Shown here piece after piece: positions 17,630-26,195 of a DNA stretch of 64,000 nt. A program made the translations under genes and the position numbers. The notes under the pieces were generated by a model, which did no database searches, was not told where the DNA came from, and saw nothing but the letters and a program-made list of their open reading frames with translations. This stretch comes from Nocardia asteroides (GTDB lineage: Bacteria; Actinomycetota; Actinomycetes; Mycobacteriales; Mycobacteriaceae): positions 3,472,001 through 3,536,000 of the forward strand of contig CP082844.1 of assembly GCA_019930625.1 (NCBI GenBank). The letters run 5' to 3'. Within the stretch, counting starts at the first letter, position 1. Every line of letters starts with the position of its first letter.

Positions 17630-19024
17630 TCAGCGAGATCGTCCTCGAACACGGGTGGCGACCTGCATGTGCAGACCCTTGGGCGCAAGAGCTGCTGAGA
17701 TTGCCGGACGAACGTTTGCGCCGGTGCGATGGCGTAGCCGCCAGCGAGCGATGATGGTAGCCAAAGCCAGCGTTGCTTGCGTCAGCGCGAAAGATTCGCC
17801 TACACACCCGCGAGGTCCTCTGCCGAAGGGGAGAAATGCGCCACTGACGCCAATTCTGCCTGGAGTGTCCCAACGGTCGGGATCAAACTTTTCCGGGTCG
17901 GCGTACAGATCTTCACGGTGGTGGATGAGATAGGGGCTGACGACCAATGCAGTACCGCGGGGCAGTGCGTAACCACCGAGTTGGGTGTCCGTCGTAATCG
18001 TACGAGTGAGTAGCCAGCCCGGCGTGTACAGGCGCAGCGCTTCTGTCACTACATGTCGGGTGAGTTGGAGGGCTGGCAAATGCCCGAACTGCGCCGCGTC
18101 CCCTTGCAGAACTCGGTCCACCTCGGTGTGCAGCCGTTGCTCGATATCCGGATGCAGGGCAACGAGGTGCAGAGACCACGCCAAGGCGCTCGCGGTGGTC
18201 TCGGTCCCCGCCACGAAGAAGATGGTGAGTTGGTCGCAGATCTCGGCGTCGGTCAGCGGTTCGTCTTCGCCCGCCGCTGCCCGCAACGTGGACAACAGGT
18301 CACCGCGGTCGACATCATCAGCGCGGCGCTGCGCCAGGACGGTATTCATGGTCGCACGAAAACCCGCGCGGGCCCGCTGATATCGCCGATTCGCTGGTGT
18401 CGGCAGCCTGCGCAGCGGCCCCGGTGTCAGCAATTGCCGATATATATCCCCGATGAGGATGGTCATATCGGCCAGCGTGCGATCCAGCACCATGGGTGGC
18501 AATGCACCGGAGTACATAGTCGCCAAAAACGTGCGCGCGGTGATTCGCAGTGATTCGGACAGTATATCGACGTAAGCGCCGTCCTGCCATTGCGTGGTGA
18601 CGGCACTGATCTCCCGGCTCATAACGTCCGCATAATTGGGCAATCGCCCGTGGTGGAAACTCGGCTGGATCAACCGGCGATACCGGCGGTGCGAATCATG
18701 CTGCACGGTGAGTACGTTGTCTCTGAACATCGTGCGGGCAACATCGAATAACGGCCCGCCTTTGTCGAATACTCGATCCTGGCGCAGCACTTGATTGGTC
18801 AGTTCGAGGTCGCAGACAACGACGACGGTGACAGGTCCGAATTGGACACGGACCAGACCACTGTCGAGTTTCGGTAAGGAGGCCAGAAAGGTCCATGGAT
18901 CACGGAGCAGCGGACGTAAGTGGCCGATCAGCGGGATCCTGCCCGGCGCGCGCGGGATCGCACGGTGCTCCTTAGCTCCAGCCATATTGGCAGAATCAGG
19001 CGAGGCTGTGCCGGATGCGCCCAC
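17630..19024 (-). CDS. Cytochrome P450
   Basis: Start chosen at GTG 19024 because AGGAGG lies exactly 6 bases upstream; an in-frame ATG at 19042 lacks a site. The 464-residue product has the Pro-rich start APGRIPLIGHL, the I-helix AGTETTA, the ExxR region TEALRLY, and the haem-ligand loop FGRGPRGCVG near residue 410. The overall type resembles soluble bacterial P450s of terpene pathways such as CYP170 and CYP183, but the substrate is not known. It follows the unrecognised 650-residue gene by 26 bases, so the two form an operon. Confidence 0.93.
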   Translation of the reverse strand: MGASGTASPDSANMAGAKEHRAIPRAPGRIPLIGHLRPLLRDPWTFLASLPKLDSGLVRVQFGPVTVVVVCDLELTNQVLRQDRVFDKGGPLFDVARTMFRDNVLTVQHDSHRRYRRLIQPSFHHGRLPNYADVMSREISAVTTQWQDGAYVDILSESLRITARTFLATMYSGALPPMVLDRTLADMTILIGDIYRQLLTPGPLRRLPTPANRRYQRARAGFRATMNTVLAQRRADDVDRGDLLSTLRAAAGEDEPLTDAEICDQLTIFFVAGTETTASALAWSLHLVALHPDIEQRLHTEVDRVLQGDAAQFGHLPALQLTRHVVTEALRLYTPGWLLTRTITTDTQLGGYALPRGTALVVSPYLIHHREDLYADPEKFDPDRWDTPGRIGVSGAFLPFGRGPRGCVGESFALTQATLALATIIARWRLRHRTGANVRPAISAALAPKGLHMQVATRVRGRSR

Positions 19025-19049
19025 TGTCGGCCTCCTAAGCATAAAGCGG

Positions 19050-19071
19050 GCTACGGTGCGAGCACCGTAGC
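19050..19071 (-). promoter_or_regulatory. Perfect hairpin spanning the stop codon before the P450 gene
   Basis: GCTACGGTGC and GCACCGTAGC form a 10-bp stem with a 2-base loop, covering the TAG stop of the upstream gene and ending about 20 bases before the P450 ribosome binding site. There is no T-run. It could set the ratio of the two products or protect an RNA end. Confidence 0.5.
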
Positions 19072-21003
19072 CAACGATCTGTGGGTCATTTGCCCTACGT
19101 ACTCGAATAACCAGCCCAAAATACCGCTGTACATTGCCACCACCCGGTCTCCAGTGCGCCTCTCCTCGGTGGCGGCGATCTTCATAAGCGTCATCTCGGA
19201 TTTTCCACCGGCTATGATCGTTTGTTGATCCAGCTCGAGACAGGTTGTGCAGCCAGCTCCTCGGCATTCCCGCAGGCCTGTGCGGACGAGGCCGTACACG
19301 TACCCCACGGTGTCGGCCAGTTCATGCAGGAGTGCGTCGATTTCGGGGTGAGCCGTGGAACCCGGATCCTGTACACGCAGGAACAATTCATAGGCGTCCA
19401 CGCATTCCGGAAGCTTTTCCCGCTGATATTCGATTCCTGCGTAGGCGCGCTCGAGTGCTGCGACGACACTCCTTCTGACCCCTTCGTCGGTGTCCTGGCC
19501 AGGCCCATAGGGCCAGATCCTCCTGGTCCCCGAAGCTACGAGATAGCTGATGCTGTACCCTCTCTCGGGGACCGTCACGTAGTCCGAGAACGCGTTGTTC
19601 GCCCGATGCGCGTTGAGGGTGGCGCAGTATCGGGGGTCCAGCCAGCAGAATGCGGCCGAGCCTGCGGTGAGGAAAACCGCGTCATTCCAGTCGACGTCCT
19701 TCTCACACGGGCACGAGGTCACCGTGTCCCAGCAGTGGGCGAGTTCACGGGCGAAGGTGATCGTCTCTCCCCTTGGCCGCACGATCCGTCTGAACACGAG
19801 TTCATTCAGCTCGCTGGGTGGTGTAAGCAGATCCACATAGCAGCCGCTCAGATCGTTCTGCCAGTACGACAGCGCGTCCAGAACGGCGACACACCGAGCA
19901 CAGGTTCCGGCCGCGGTGGGGTCGACGCTGCTTTCCGGCAGATTGTCATCGGTCCGATGGGGCACTGTTCGCCAGTGGTACGGCATGGAAAAGGTCAGGC
20001 GGCGAACGCTACTGAAGGCTTCGAGTTCACGGTTGTACGGTCGGGGCCTTTCCTTCGCGGAGGAGAGCGACCCAGTGTTCGCATTCCTGACTACAGCGGC
20101 CCAGATCGCAGCCCTGACGATCCAGCAAACGAGCATGAGTTTCGTCGGAGCCGTCGTGGCGTCCAGAGTCTCTGCGGCACGGTGTTCATGGAACGGGATG
20201 TCCGCTTCGGACACTTCGACGCCGTCGTGTGCAGTTGCCGCAGTCATCAAACGCGCACCGGCCAGTGCACCTTCCCGCCCGTATCTGACACCGCCGTTCA
20301 GCAGGTAGTAATGACGGGTCGTCGCGGCTGAATCGTCTCCCGGAAAACCATTGGCCGCCAGATATTTTCGATACTCATCGTACCTCTCGCGGTAGGCCGC
20401 CGGCTCCCCTTTTCCGGTCAAGAAAGGGAGGGACTTCGAGTCTATGCGGCCGTCGCCCGCAGCGAAATCGGCGAGTCGGGAAACACGGGCGATTCCGCGC
20501 GCTGTGCCGGGGCGCTCGGCCCGTGTGAGTGCTCGGGCCGTGAGTTGAGCATCCTCGAACCATGCGGTGTCGGCGATGAGAGCCCGGACAACAGACAGCA
20601 GAGCAGGTTCGGCACCACACCCGAGGCACGACACTCGGTCCGTGGCGTCAGTCGCTTCCACCGAGCCTGTGGCCCTTGATTCCGCTATTTGTTCTTTCGC
20701 CTTACCTAGCGCGACAAAAAAGGACAGCAGTGTTTTGCCGCTGCCGCAGATACGACAGCTGGACATACGCCTGAAGACTGCGTCCTCGATGGCAGGGTCG
20801 TTCAAGGTGTACAGGCTCATCCTGGTCGTAGTCCGGGCTGAATCCGGGCTGAAGGCAGCGTATTCGTCCGCTTCCATCTCCCGCGGGGGGTCGATCCGGG
20901 CCGAGCCCCGCCGTACCAGTTCTCCAGCCAGGCACTCCGCGATCGGCCTGAACAGGCTACTGCCGTTGAGGACAGTTACGTGGCCGAGTGACTGAGTGGT
21001 CAT
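19051..21003 (-). CDS. Unrecognised 650-residue Cys-rich protein, P450 partner
   Basis: ATG 21003 follows a strong GGAGGAG site. I do not recognise the family. Near the N-terminus are two Cys pairs, CRICG (about residue 83) and CLGCG (about 125), which could bind zinc. The rest is helical with scattered Cys motifs: CARC near 385, CPCEKD near 455, and CRGAGCTTC near 600. A stretch YWQNDLSGCYVDLL faintly recalls a terpene-synthase NDxxS motif but does not fit it. No signal peptide or membrane segment. The linked P450 points to a small-molecule or terpene-like pathway, but that is inference. GC is lower than in the core genes nearby, and recombinase and IS110 sequences lie just beyond, suggesting transfer. 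Confidence 0.75.
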   Translation of the reverse strand: MTTQSLGHVTVLNGSSLFRPIAECLAGELVRRGSARIDPPREMEADEYAAFSPDSARTTTRMSLYTLNDPAIEDAVFRRMSSCRICGSGKTLLSFFVALGKAKEQIAESRATGSVEATDATDRVSCLGCGAEPALLSVVRALIADTAWFEDAQLTARALTRAERPGTARGIARVSRLADFAAGDGRIDSKSLPFLTGKGEPAAYRERYDEYRKYLAANGFPGDDSAATTRHYYLLNGGVRYGREGALAGARLMTAATAHDGVEVSEADIPFHEHRAAETLDATTAPTKLMLVCWIVRAAIWAAVVRNANTGSLSSAKERPRPYNRELEAFSSVRRLTFSMPYHWRTVPHRTDDNLPESSVDPTAAGTCARCVAVLDALSYWQNDLSGCYVDLLTPPSELNELVFRRIVRPRGETITFARELAHCWDTVTSCPCEKDVDWNDAVFLTAGSAAFCWLDPRYCATLNAHRANNAFSDYVTVPERGYSISYLVASGTRRIWPYGPGQDTDEGVRRSVVAALERAYAGIEYQREKLPECVDAYELFLRVQDPGSTAHPEIDALLHELADTVGYVYGLVRTGLRECRGAGCTTCLELDQQTIIAGGKSEMTLMKIAATEERRTGDRVVAMYSGILGWLFEYVGQMTHRSLATVLAP

Positions 21004-21019
21004 GAGCGATTACTCCTCC

Positions 21020-21037
21020 ACACACATCATTGTGTGT
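21020..21037 (-). promoter_or_regulatory. Inverted repeat directly upstream of the ribosome binding site
   Basis: Seven-base arms ACACACA and TGTGTGT around TCAT, immediately before the GGAGGAG of the 650-residue gene. It could be an operator over the promoter or a leader hairpin affecting translation. Confidence 0.45.
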
Positions 21038-21149
21038 CTCCGAAACGTACTGCAGTTGATGGATCTGTCAAGCCCTCGTTGGCGGGGATCGAGCGCACCG
21101 ACCACCTGATACCTCATTTGCGGCAGCTCAGCGGACTCTTCCCAGACAG

Positions 21150-21612
21150 GCCCCAGGCGATCGTGCGGCCGGGTTCGACGAGGCGGTGGTCGGCGTGTGT
21201 GCCAGGGGAGTCACGACCGGGGAGATTCACGCGTGGCCAGGTTCATCGGAACGACCTTCACCGGCGACGCCTGGCTTCCCGACGCGAGCTTCTCTGGCGA
21301 GACTCGGTTCGGTCACGCTGCCGTGGGGCTCGGCCGATGGTGATCCGGTCACGGTCCGGCTGCTGCTCGTCAGCGAGCGAGGCAGCGCGATGAACGGGAA
21401 TCTGTTCAGGCGAGATCGTGTGGAAGCCAGCGTTCGGCAAAGCGGGATTGGACTACCAGAACCGAGCCGACGGGATTCACTCCGGGCTCCGGTACCTGTA
21501 CGCGTCCAAGCTGCTGTCGCGGGGCCTGTCGGTCGAAGAGTTGGCTGACTACCTCGGACACGAGGTCCCTGGCTTCACTCTCCGCGTCTATACGCACCTG
21601 CTTCCGACTCTC
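21150..21612 (+). pseudogene. Tyrosine recombinase pseudogene, 5' part
   Basis: One frame reads VTLPWGSADGDPVTVRLLLVSERGSAMNGNLF, the core-domain style of actinobacterial phage integrases. Around 21405 the homology moves to another frame: WKPAFGKAGLDYQNRADGIH, LRYLYASKLLSRGLSVEELA, DYLGHE and YTHLLPT, with the Arg, LGH and Tyr of the catalytic domain. It then stops at an IS110 boundary near 21612; the coding sequence resumes at 23058. N-terminal domains were not found. Frameshifted and interrupted, so inactive. Confidence 0.75.
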
Positions 21613-21622
21613 AATGATCTTG

Positions 21623-22837
21623 TCAAGCCGCAGCAGCGACGGGATTCGGTGAATCGAGCACGAATTCTCGTCCGTCGCGTAGCAATGCCCACAGCACGTC
21701 GACCAGGCGGCGGGCCAGCGCCATCAGTGCTTGGGGGTGGATCCGTCGTTCGGCGCGCTTTCGGTCGTAGAACTGCCGTGACGGGCCGTTTTCCACGCGC
21801 AGGCTTGATAACGCTGCGAGGTAGAACACGCGGCGCATGCGGCGGTTGTAACGCGTCGGGCGCCGCAGATTCCCGCTGACGCGACCGGAGTCACGCGGTA
21901 CCGGGACCAGACCGGCATAACTGGCCAAACGCCCGGCGGAGCCGAATGTTGCCAGGCTGCCGCCGGTTTCGACGAGGAAATCGGCACCGAGGCCGGCACC
22001 CATTCCGGGCAGGGACTCGATGATCCGCGCCCACGGGTGAGCGCGAAACCGCTTCGCGATCAGCTTGTCGGTGTCCTTGATCTCCCGATCCAGATCGAGC
22101 AGCTTACCGGCGATGCGCTTGACCAGCACGGCCGCGTCTGCCTCGCCCGGCACTGCGATATCCTGCACGTTCGCGACGGCCACGGCAGTCGAAGCCAGCT
22201 TGGAAACCCTCGAGGGCCGCACGCCATTCTGACTCAAATGAGTTGTGACACCGTCAATTCCGGCGGCCATGATCTCGGACGGGGTGCACAACGCCGACAC
22301 CAGAATCAGCGGGCCGCGGTTGGAATAGTCGAACGCAGCCTCAAGCACCGGAAAGATCGATCCCAACACCGCACGCAGACGGTTGACCCCTGCGACCCAG
22401 TCCGACATCAGATCTGCCCGATATCGCGTCAGCTGGGTCAGCCCGGCCACAAGCTCTTCGGGCATCGCGACCTCGGCCAAATCCCTACGCATGCGGGCGG
22501 TCTCGGCGATCACCCGTGCATCCCTGGCATCGGTCTTTCCCTCGCCGCGGAACCCGCGACTCATGGCGTTCACGACGCTACCCGGCACATAAACAACTGC
22601 CTGACCAGCGTTCAGCAACACGGTGAGCAGCATCAATGACAACGGGCCGGTCAAGTCGACCGCCCACCGCACGCTTCGTGCGGCGCTGCCCGAACGGGCA
22701 ACCAACTGTTCGATCGCGCGTTGGTCGTTGCCGAATCTCTGACTGAACACCACCTCACCAGCGGCGTCGACCGCACACGCATGATGCGATCGCTTGCCGA
22801 CATCGATCCCGACCCAGATCTCCGGGCGCTCGGCCAC
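21623..22837 (-). CDS. IS110-family transposase (DEDD type)
   Basis: The 404-residue frame from GTG 22837 is intact. The N-terminal RuvC-like DEDD domain begins with IWVGIDVGKRSHHACAVD and includes the DARDARVIAETARM segment. The C-terminal transposase_20 domain has SLPGMGAGLGADFLVE, LASYAGLVP, and the conserved Ser region RDSGRVSG that carries the nucleophile. These enzymes use a bridge RNA from the element's non-coding end to choose targets. The element should be mobile if its RNA is intact. Confidence 0.93.
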   Translation of the reverse strand: MAERPEIWVGIDVGKRSHHACAVDAAGEVVFSQRFGNDQRAIEQLVARSGSAARSVRWAVDLTGPLSLMLLTVLLNAGQAVVYVPGSVVNAMSRGFRGEGKTDARDARVIAETARMRRDLAEVAMPEELVAGLTQLTRYRADLMSDWVAGVNRLRAVLGSIFPVLEAAFDYSNRGPLILVSALCTPSEIMAAGIDGVTTHLSQNGVRPSRVSKLASTAVAVANVQDIAVPGEADAAVLVKRIAGKLLDLDREIKDTDKLIAKRFRAHPWARIIESLPGMGAGLGADFLVETGGSLATFGSAGRLASYAGLVPVPRDSGRVSGNLRRPTRYNRRMRRVFYLAALSSLRVENGPSRQFYDRKRAERRIHPQALMALARRLVDVLWALLRDGREFVLDSPNPVAAAA

Positions 22838-23057
22838 TCATCCACTCCCGTCGTCGCAATCCACGCCCATGGACACCCCGCCGGCAGGTCCCTAAACAGC
22901 GACGATCCGCAACAGCTCTCAATCAGCGGCCGGAGAGTCCAGGGCGGCAGGGCGGCAAGTCGCAAGAAGCCACAACGACAACATCCAGCACATCAGCCAC
23001 ACCCCACCGGCCCAGGCATCCGAAGACCGGCTCCGGACCCCTATCAACTTAGGGTCC
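22838..23057 (-). ncRNA. Candidate IS110 bridge RNA region
   Basis: A non-coding stretch upstream of the transposase gene and inside the element. In the IS110 group this end encodes a bridge RNA with two loops, which pair with target and donor. A pair of inverted GGACCC/GGGTCC arms lies near 23034-23056. I infer the RNA by position; its loops were not resolved. Confidence 0.4.
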
Positions 23058-23141
23058 AGCCATGAGCGTGCTCGTCAGGCCGTGGATCAGGCGGCACGAA
23101 TCTGGGAGCTTCCCGGCGATGACGGCCTACAGGCGGCCTGA
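23058..23141 (+). pseudogene. Tyrosine recombinase pseudogene, 3' end
   Basis: SHERARQAVDQAARIWELPG to a stop at 23141. HERARQAVD is the typical tail of phage integrases after the Tyr-containing YTHLLP(T/S), which is found 1.4 kb away at 21612. The two pieces join in frame when the IS110 is removed. Confidence 0.75.
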
Positions 23142-23182
23142 GCGAACTGTAGACCGATGAGCCGAACCCGGACACGAAAAAC

Positions 23183-23212
23183 CGGTGCGAGTAGATGAGT
23201 GGACTCGCACCG
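23183..23212 (-). terminator. Terminator of the acyl-CoA dehydrogenase operon
   Basis: CGGTGCGAGT (23183-23192) pairs with ACTCGCACCG (23203-23212). A run of T follows on the minus strand, 20 bases after the stop codon at 23233. A T-run on the other side makes it potentially bidirectional. Confidence 0.8.
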
Positions 23213-23232
23213 ATTTTCCGTTGTCTATCAGC

Positions 23233-24462
23233 CTATTTCAGCTCTGCGCTGGTCTTGCCCAGAACGCGGCGCGCCACGATGAGTTGCTGGATCTGCTGGG
23301 TGCCTTCGAAGATATCCAGGATCTTGGAGTCACGGCCCCACTTCTCCAGCAGCGTGCGCTGCGAGTAGCCGATGGCGCCGGCCAGTTCGACGGCCTTCAG
23401 GGTGACGTCGGTGCCGGTGCGGCCCGCCTTCGCCTTGGACATGGAGGCCTCGAGCGAGTTGGGCTTCTTGTTGTCGGCCATCCACGCCGCGCGCAGGGCG
23501 AGCAGGTAGGCAGCCTCGTAATCGGCTTCCATCCGCAGGAATTCGGCGGCGGCGGCGTGCTGGTTGTTGGCCGGGACGTCGTAGGAGATCTCCACGCCCG
23601 CGGCCGTCAGGATCGAGCGAAGCTCTTCCAGCGCGGCGCGTGCGACGCCGATCGCCATCGCGGCGACGAGCGGACGGGTGTTGTCGAAGGTCTGCATGAC
23701 CCCGGCAAAACCCTTCTCCACGTTGACTTCCGGGCTGCCGAGGATGTTGTCCTTCGGAATGCGGCAGTCCTGCAACAGCAGTACCGCGGTGTCGGAGGCC
23801 TTGATGCCGAGCTTGTGCTCGAGCCGCGCCACCGAGAGCCCGGGAGCGTCGCGCGGCACGACGAACGACTTGATCGCCGCGCGGCCGAGGCTCTTGTCGA
23901 CCGTCGCCCACACCACGATGTGGGTCGAGCGCTGGCCCGCGGTGACGAAGATCTTCTCGCCATTGAGCACCCACTCGTCGCCGTCGAGTACGGCGGTGGT
24001 GGACACGGCGGCGGAGTCGGAACCGAAGGACGGCTCGGTGATCGCCATCGAGGCCCACACCTTGCCGAAGCGCTCGAGCTGCTCGTCGGTGGCGACGGCG
24101 GCGATGGCCGCGTTGCCGAGACCCTGGTACGGGATCGACAGCATGAGGCCGACATCGCCCCAGGAGGTCTCCAGCGCGTTCAGCAGCGCGGACATGTTGC
24201 CGCCGTTGGTGTTGCCGAGCAGTTCGGTGGCATGGCTGTCGGTCTTGCTGTCGTCGGACCGGCCACCGGCGGCGCCGCCGATCTTCTGGGTGCCGGAGTC
24301 GGCCAGGCCTTCGACCATGGCGGCCATGGTGTCCAGCTCGACCGGGTACTCGTGCTCGGCGAGGTCGTACTTGCGCGAGATGGGGCGGAAGATCTCCTGC
24401 GCGACCTGGTGCGCCTGGTTCGCGCTTGCCCGCAGCTTCTTGGGGAGTTCGAGGTTGATCAT
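23233..24462 (-). CDS. Acyl-CoA dehydrogenase (FadE type)
   Basis: A 409-residue FAD-dependent acyl-CoA dehydrogenase that would introduce the alpha-beta double bond of an acyl-CoA. ATG 24462 follows AGGAGA. ITEPSFGSDSAAV lies at the middle-domain FAD/substrate site, and FVTAGQRSTHIVVWA, DCRIPKDNILG and GAIGYSQRTLLEKWGRDSKI near the end fit the family. EGTQQIQQLIVARRVLG forms the FAD-binding C-terminus. It is the second gene of a two-gene operon with 24496-25890, an arrangement seen for heteromeric ACADs in mycobacteria. Confidence 0.92.
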   Translation of the reverse strand: MINLELPKKLRASANQAHQVAQEIFRPISRKYDLAEHEYPVELDTMAAMVEGLADSGTQKIGGAAGGRSDDSKTDSHATELLGNTNGGNMSALLNALETSWGDVGLMLSIPYQGLGNAAIAAVATDEQLERFGKVWASMAITEPSFGSDSAAVSTTAVLDGDEWVLNGEKIFVTAGQRSTHIVVWATVDKSLGRAAIKSFVVPRDAPGLSVARLEHKLGIKASDTAVLLLQDCRIPKDNILGSPEVNVEKGFAGVMQTFDNTRPLVAAMAIGVARAALEELRSILTAAGVEISYDVPANNQHAAAAEFLRMEADYEAAYLLALRAAWMADNKKPNSLEASMSKAKAGRTGTDVTLKAVELAGAIGYSQRTLLEKWGRDSKILDIFEGTQQIQQLIVARRVLGKTSAELK

Positions 24463-24495
24463 GGGGAAGTTCTCCTGGAAAACGGAACGAGCCGG

Positions 24496-25890
24496 TTAGA
24501 TGAGCACGACACCTTCGGCGATGCCGATGGCCCGCAGGTCGCGGTACCAGCGCTCGACCGGGTGTTCCTTCGTGAAGCCGTGACCGCCGAGCAGCTGCAC
24601 GCCGTCGAGGCCGATCTGCATGCCCTTGTCGGTGGCGAGCTTGCGGGCCAGCGCCGCCTCCCGGCCGAAGGACAGGCCCTGCTCCGCGCGGGAAGCGCCG
24701 CGCAGGGTCACCAGCCGCAGGCCGTCGAGTTCGATCGCGATGTTGGCGACCATGAAGGCCACCGCCTGACGATGCGAGATCGGCTCGCCGAACGCTTCCC
24801 GCTCGTTCACGTACGGGATCACGTAGTCCAGCACGGCCCGGCCGGTGCCCGCGGCGAGCGAAGCCCAGCCGAGGCGAGCCAGGCGCACCGCGTCGGCGTA
24901 CTCCTCGGCGCGGGTCGTGGCGTCACCGTCGCCCAGGATGGCGTCGGCGCCGACAGCGACGTTGTCCAGGATCAGCCGGCCCAGGCCGGCGGCGCGCAGA
25001 CCCATGCTCGGGTCGGCCTCCACCACCAGGCCGGGCGCGTCCGACTCGATGATGAACAGCGCGGGGCGGCCGTCGAGCTCGGCGGCGACCAAGAACAGCT
25101 CGGCGTCGGCCGCGGCGGGCACCAGGCTCTTCACACCCGAGATGCGGTAGCCGCTCGGCGAGCGCACCGCCTTGGTCTCCAGCGCGAACGGGTCGAACAG
25201 GGCGCGCGGCTCGCTGATCACGACCGAGGCCTGCGGCACGTTCTCACCGGTGAACGACGGCAGGTAGGTCTTCTGCTGCGCGTCGCTGCCCCACTGCGCG
25301 AGCGCGACCGCGACGCCGCTGGGCGCCAGGATGGGCAGGGCCAGACCCATGTCACCGTGCGCGAGTGCCTCGGCGACCAGGGAGTTGGTCACCGCGCCGC
25401 GCTCCGAGGCCGCACCCTCGAGTTCCTCGGGAACGTTGATCAGGGTGATGCCCAGCTCGGCGGCGCGCTCGAGCAGATCGCGGGGGGCCTCGGCGGCGTT
25501 GTCGGCCGCGTAGGCGGCCGGGCGCAGGATCTCGGCGGCGAACTCCTTCACCGTCTCGACGATCATCTGCTGTTCGTCAGAGGGTGTCAGGTCGAAGAAA
25601 TCCTTGTTCTTCGCTTCGTTGGCGGCCAGGCGCTTCGGCGCGCCGGTGCCCGCGACCCTGGCGAACGCGCGGGTCGCGGCGCCCAGTGTGCGGAAACCGG
25701 TCTTGGTGCCCTCGTAGGTGACGCGCTCGATCGGCTTGCGCAGGTTGTATTTCTCGGCGAGTTCCGACCCGGTGAGGGTCGTCATAACCCGCATCGCCGC
25801 GCCCATCCAATCCCGCTTGGGTTGGTTCAGGCCGACCGCGGACGTGTCCGGACGTCGCTTCGTCGCGCTGTCTCGAGTGCTCATCATCAC
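24496..25890 (-). CDS. Acyl-CoA dehydrogenase (FadE type), operon partner
   Basis: 464 residues; the frame opens at GTG 25890 with ATG codons immediately after. An N-terminal extension of about 100 residues precedes the dehydrogenase fold. SVVISEPRALFDPFALE stands where active ACADs have the TEPxxGSD loop and is divergent. The C-terminal QLLGGHGFTKEHPVERWYRDLRAIGIAEG is well conserved. Divergence of the substrate-loop is what non-identical ACAD subunits show, so it may need the neighbouring gene product for activity (inference). Two palindromes lie upstream. Confidence 0.9.
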   Translation of the reverse strand: MMMSTRDSATKRRPDTSAVGLNQPKRDWMGAAMRVMTTLTGSELAEKYNLRKPIERVTYEGTKTGFRTLGAATRAFARVAGTGAPKRLAANEAKNKDFFDLTPSDEQQMIVETVKEFAAEILRPAAYAADNAAEAPRDLLERAAELGITLINVPEELEGAASERGAVTNSLVAEALAHGDMGLALPILAPSGVAVALAQWGSDAQQKTYLPSFTGENVPQASVVISEPRALFDPFALETKAVRSPSGYRISGVKSLVPAAADAELFLVAAELDGRPALFIIESDAPGLVVEADPSMGLRAAGLGRLILDNVAVGADAILGDGDATTRAEEYADAVRLARLGWASLAAGTGRAVLDYVIPYVNEREAFGEPISHRQAVAFMVANIAIELDGLRLVTLRGASRAEQGLSFGREAALARKLATDKGMQIGLDGVQLLGGHGFTKEHPVERWYRDLRAIGIAEGVVLI

Positions 25891-25931
25891 CTGTTTTCTC
25901 GGATGGGTTCGGTGCGGTCCGTCCCAGCTAC

Positions 25932-25968
25932 CTTACTCGGGAGTAAGGCTATCTTACTCCCGAGTAAG
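25932..25968. promoter_or_regulatory. Tandem palindromic operators upstream of the fadE pair
   Basis: CTTACTCGGGAGTAAG at 25932-25947 and CTTACTCCCGAGTAAG at 25953-25968: two perfect 16-bp palindromes, 5 bases apart, 42-78 bases upstream of the first fadE. The consensus CTTACTC-N2-GAGTAAG fits a TetR-family fatty-acid repressor bound as two dimers. The regulator gene is not in the window. Confidence 0.8.
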
Positions 25969-26195
25969 AAGGGCGTCGAGGGGCAGCATACGCGGGGAAT
26001 CCGCACTTTGCTGGACGAGTGCCCAATGCTGGGCAGTCGACGGCCCGCCGTCGTCCGCCACACACCGGGCTACCGGTCTCGCCACGATGGCCGCACCATC
26101 CGCGATCCGGGGAAGAAGGCTGGGGAGGCATCGGGGACTGGGGCAGCGGCTCGGCTCCAGCGACTGAAGGCGTAGTCGTGACTACAATCCGACGC
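25969..26195. other. Gene-free interval
   Basis: About 230 bases between the fadE operators and the Uma2 gene; no repeat, hairpin or reading frame of interest seen. Confidence 0.5.

Larger units (their letters stand above)
21612..23058 (-). mobile_element. IS110-family insertion sequence
   Basis: Boundaries come from the interrupted recombinase: YTHLLPT ends near 21612 and SHERARQAVD resumes near 23058. The element has one transposase gene on the minus strand and about 220 bases of 5' non-coding DNA, the layout expected for IS110-group elements with a bridge RNA. No inverted termini are evident, as is normal for IS110. Exact ends are uncertain by a few bases. Confidence 0.8.

Noticed and set aside
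19840..19900. Terpene synthase NSE motif in the 650-residue protein
   Set aside because: NDLSGCYVD does not meet the ND-x2-(S/T)-x3-(D/E) spacing, and no DDxxD motif was found at the right distance.
23185..26175. A 996-codon open frame on the plus strand
   Set aside because: It lies opposite the two acyl-CoA dehydrogenase genes, is Arg/Gly/Val-rich with no motif, and is a mirror of their high-GC codon use.
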